This document shows positions 5,636 to 5,807 of a DNA stretch of 5,807 bases, piece after piece. Every line of letters starts with the position of its first letter. The first letter of the stretch is position 1. A program made the translations under genes and the position numbers. Where the stretch lies: NCBI GenBank assembly GCA_022784805.1, contig JALFYG010000218.1:1-5807 (forward strand). Direction: 5' to 3'. The notes beneath the pieces are model-generated. The model saw only the letters and a list, made by a program, of their open reading frames with translations. It was not told the origin of the DNA and made no database searches. The DNA comes from Spirochaetales bacterium. GTDB taxonomy: Bacteria > Spirochaetota > Spirochaetia > Sphaerochaetales > Sphaerochaetaceae.

Positions 5636-5807
5636 TCAATCCTTCTCTCTATTTGCTATAGCTTCTACTTCTGAAACGTCCAAGTCTGAAGTCTCTGCAA
5701 TTTCAGATATTGTTATTGCCCCTAATGCAAGAAGCTTCTCTGCAGTTTCAAGTTTCTGAGCATGAAGCTTCTCTGCAATTTCAAGTTTCTGAGCATGAAG
5801 CTTCTCT
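5636..5807 (-). CDS. C-terminal end of a probable Rpn/PD-(D/E)XK transposase-nuclease family protein
   Basis: The last 56 codons of a minus-strand gene are present, ending in TGA (5638-5636); the rest is beyond the right edge. The visible protein has an 11-residue repeat, EKLHAQKLEIA then EKLHAQKLETA (residues 1-22), followed by EKLLALGAITISEIAETSDL (23-42) and VSEVEAIANREKD (44-56). A charged amphipathic repeat followed by a short 'LLxxGxxxxEIAxxTxLxxxEVxxI' helix-turn-helix-like end is typical of the C-termini of Rpn recombination-promoting nuclease/putative transposase (PF12784-like) proteins, which are abundant in spirochaetes and gut bacteria. The nuclease domain is not visible, so the family call rests on the tail alone. 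A different protein with a coiled-coil and a similar tail is possible. Confidence 0.6.
   Translation of the reverse strand, partial: EKLHAQKLEIAEKLHAQKLETAEKLLALGAITISEIAETSDLDVSEVEAIANREKD
5742..5807. repeat. 33-bp tandem repeat, two full copies reaching the window edge
   Basis: Units 5742-5774 and 5775-5807 are identical except at their fourth base (G versus A). A partial related unit (5727-5741, ending in the same GAAGCTTCTCT) precedes them. The unit is 11 codons long and in frame with the minus-strand gene, giving the repeat EKLHAQKLE(I/T)A. More copies may follow outside the window. Confidence 0.85.

Noticed and set aside
5742..5807. CRISPR-like direct repeats
   Set aside because: The units are directly adjacent with no spacers and lie in frame inside a coding sequence, so this is a coding tandem repeat.

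Overview
This is an AT-rich bacterial chromosomal window. It holds one tightly packed plus-strand operon of four genes (643-5522), flanked by two minus-strand genes that run off the window edges. The protein set suggests a spirochaete, perhaps a Treponema- or Sphaerochaeta-like gut bacterium. The pointers are the FolC variant, a short NFACT/RqcH protein, a Memo-family protein, a FadD-like AMP-binding protein and an Rpn-type protein tail. This assignment is an inference from protein character, not from a marker gene.

Left edge (1-503, minus): the first 167 residues of an AMP-forming acyl-CoA synthetase. Its promoter region diverges from the operon. The 139-bp gap (504-642) contains a perfect 18-bp palindrome (529-546) just downstream of a plausible minus-strand promoter, a second perfect 13-bp palindrome (614-626) before folC, and a looser TGTCA/TGACA inverted repeat (581-598). 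This gap is the most promising regulatory DNA in the window.

Operon (643-5522, plus): folC (folylpolyglutamate/dihydrofolate synthase), then an RqcH/NFACT ribosome-quality-control protein, then a diverged Memo-like protein, then a single-pass membrane protein with a TTG start. Each junction overlaps (4, 20 and 4 bp), so the four are very likely co-transcribed and translationally coupled. The RqcH homologue keeps the Asp-Arg pair needed for tRNA handling but appears to lack the helix-hairpin-helix module. The Memo-like protein seems to have lost part of the family's metal site. The last gene looks like a degenerate kinase-type cytoplasmic domain joined through one membrane helix to an extracytoplasmic domain of unknown function. 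No shared pathway is obvious: folate one-carbon metabolism and stalled-ribosome rescue are both translation-supporting housekeeping jobs, and the last two genes are uncharacterised passengers or partners.

Right edge (5523-5807): a rho-independent terminator closes the operon. A second strong hairpin probably terminates the convergent minus-strand gene, whose last 56 codons are present. That tail carries an in-frame 33-bp tandem repeat and ends in a helix-turn-helix-like segment typical of the C-termini of Rpn/PD-(D/E)XK transposase-nuclease family proteins.
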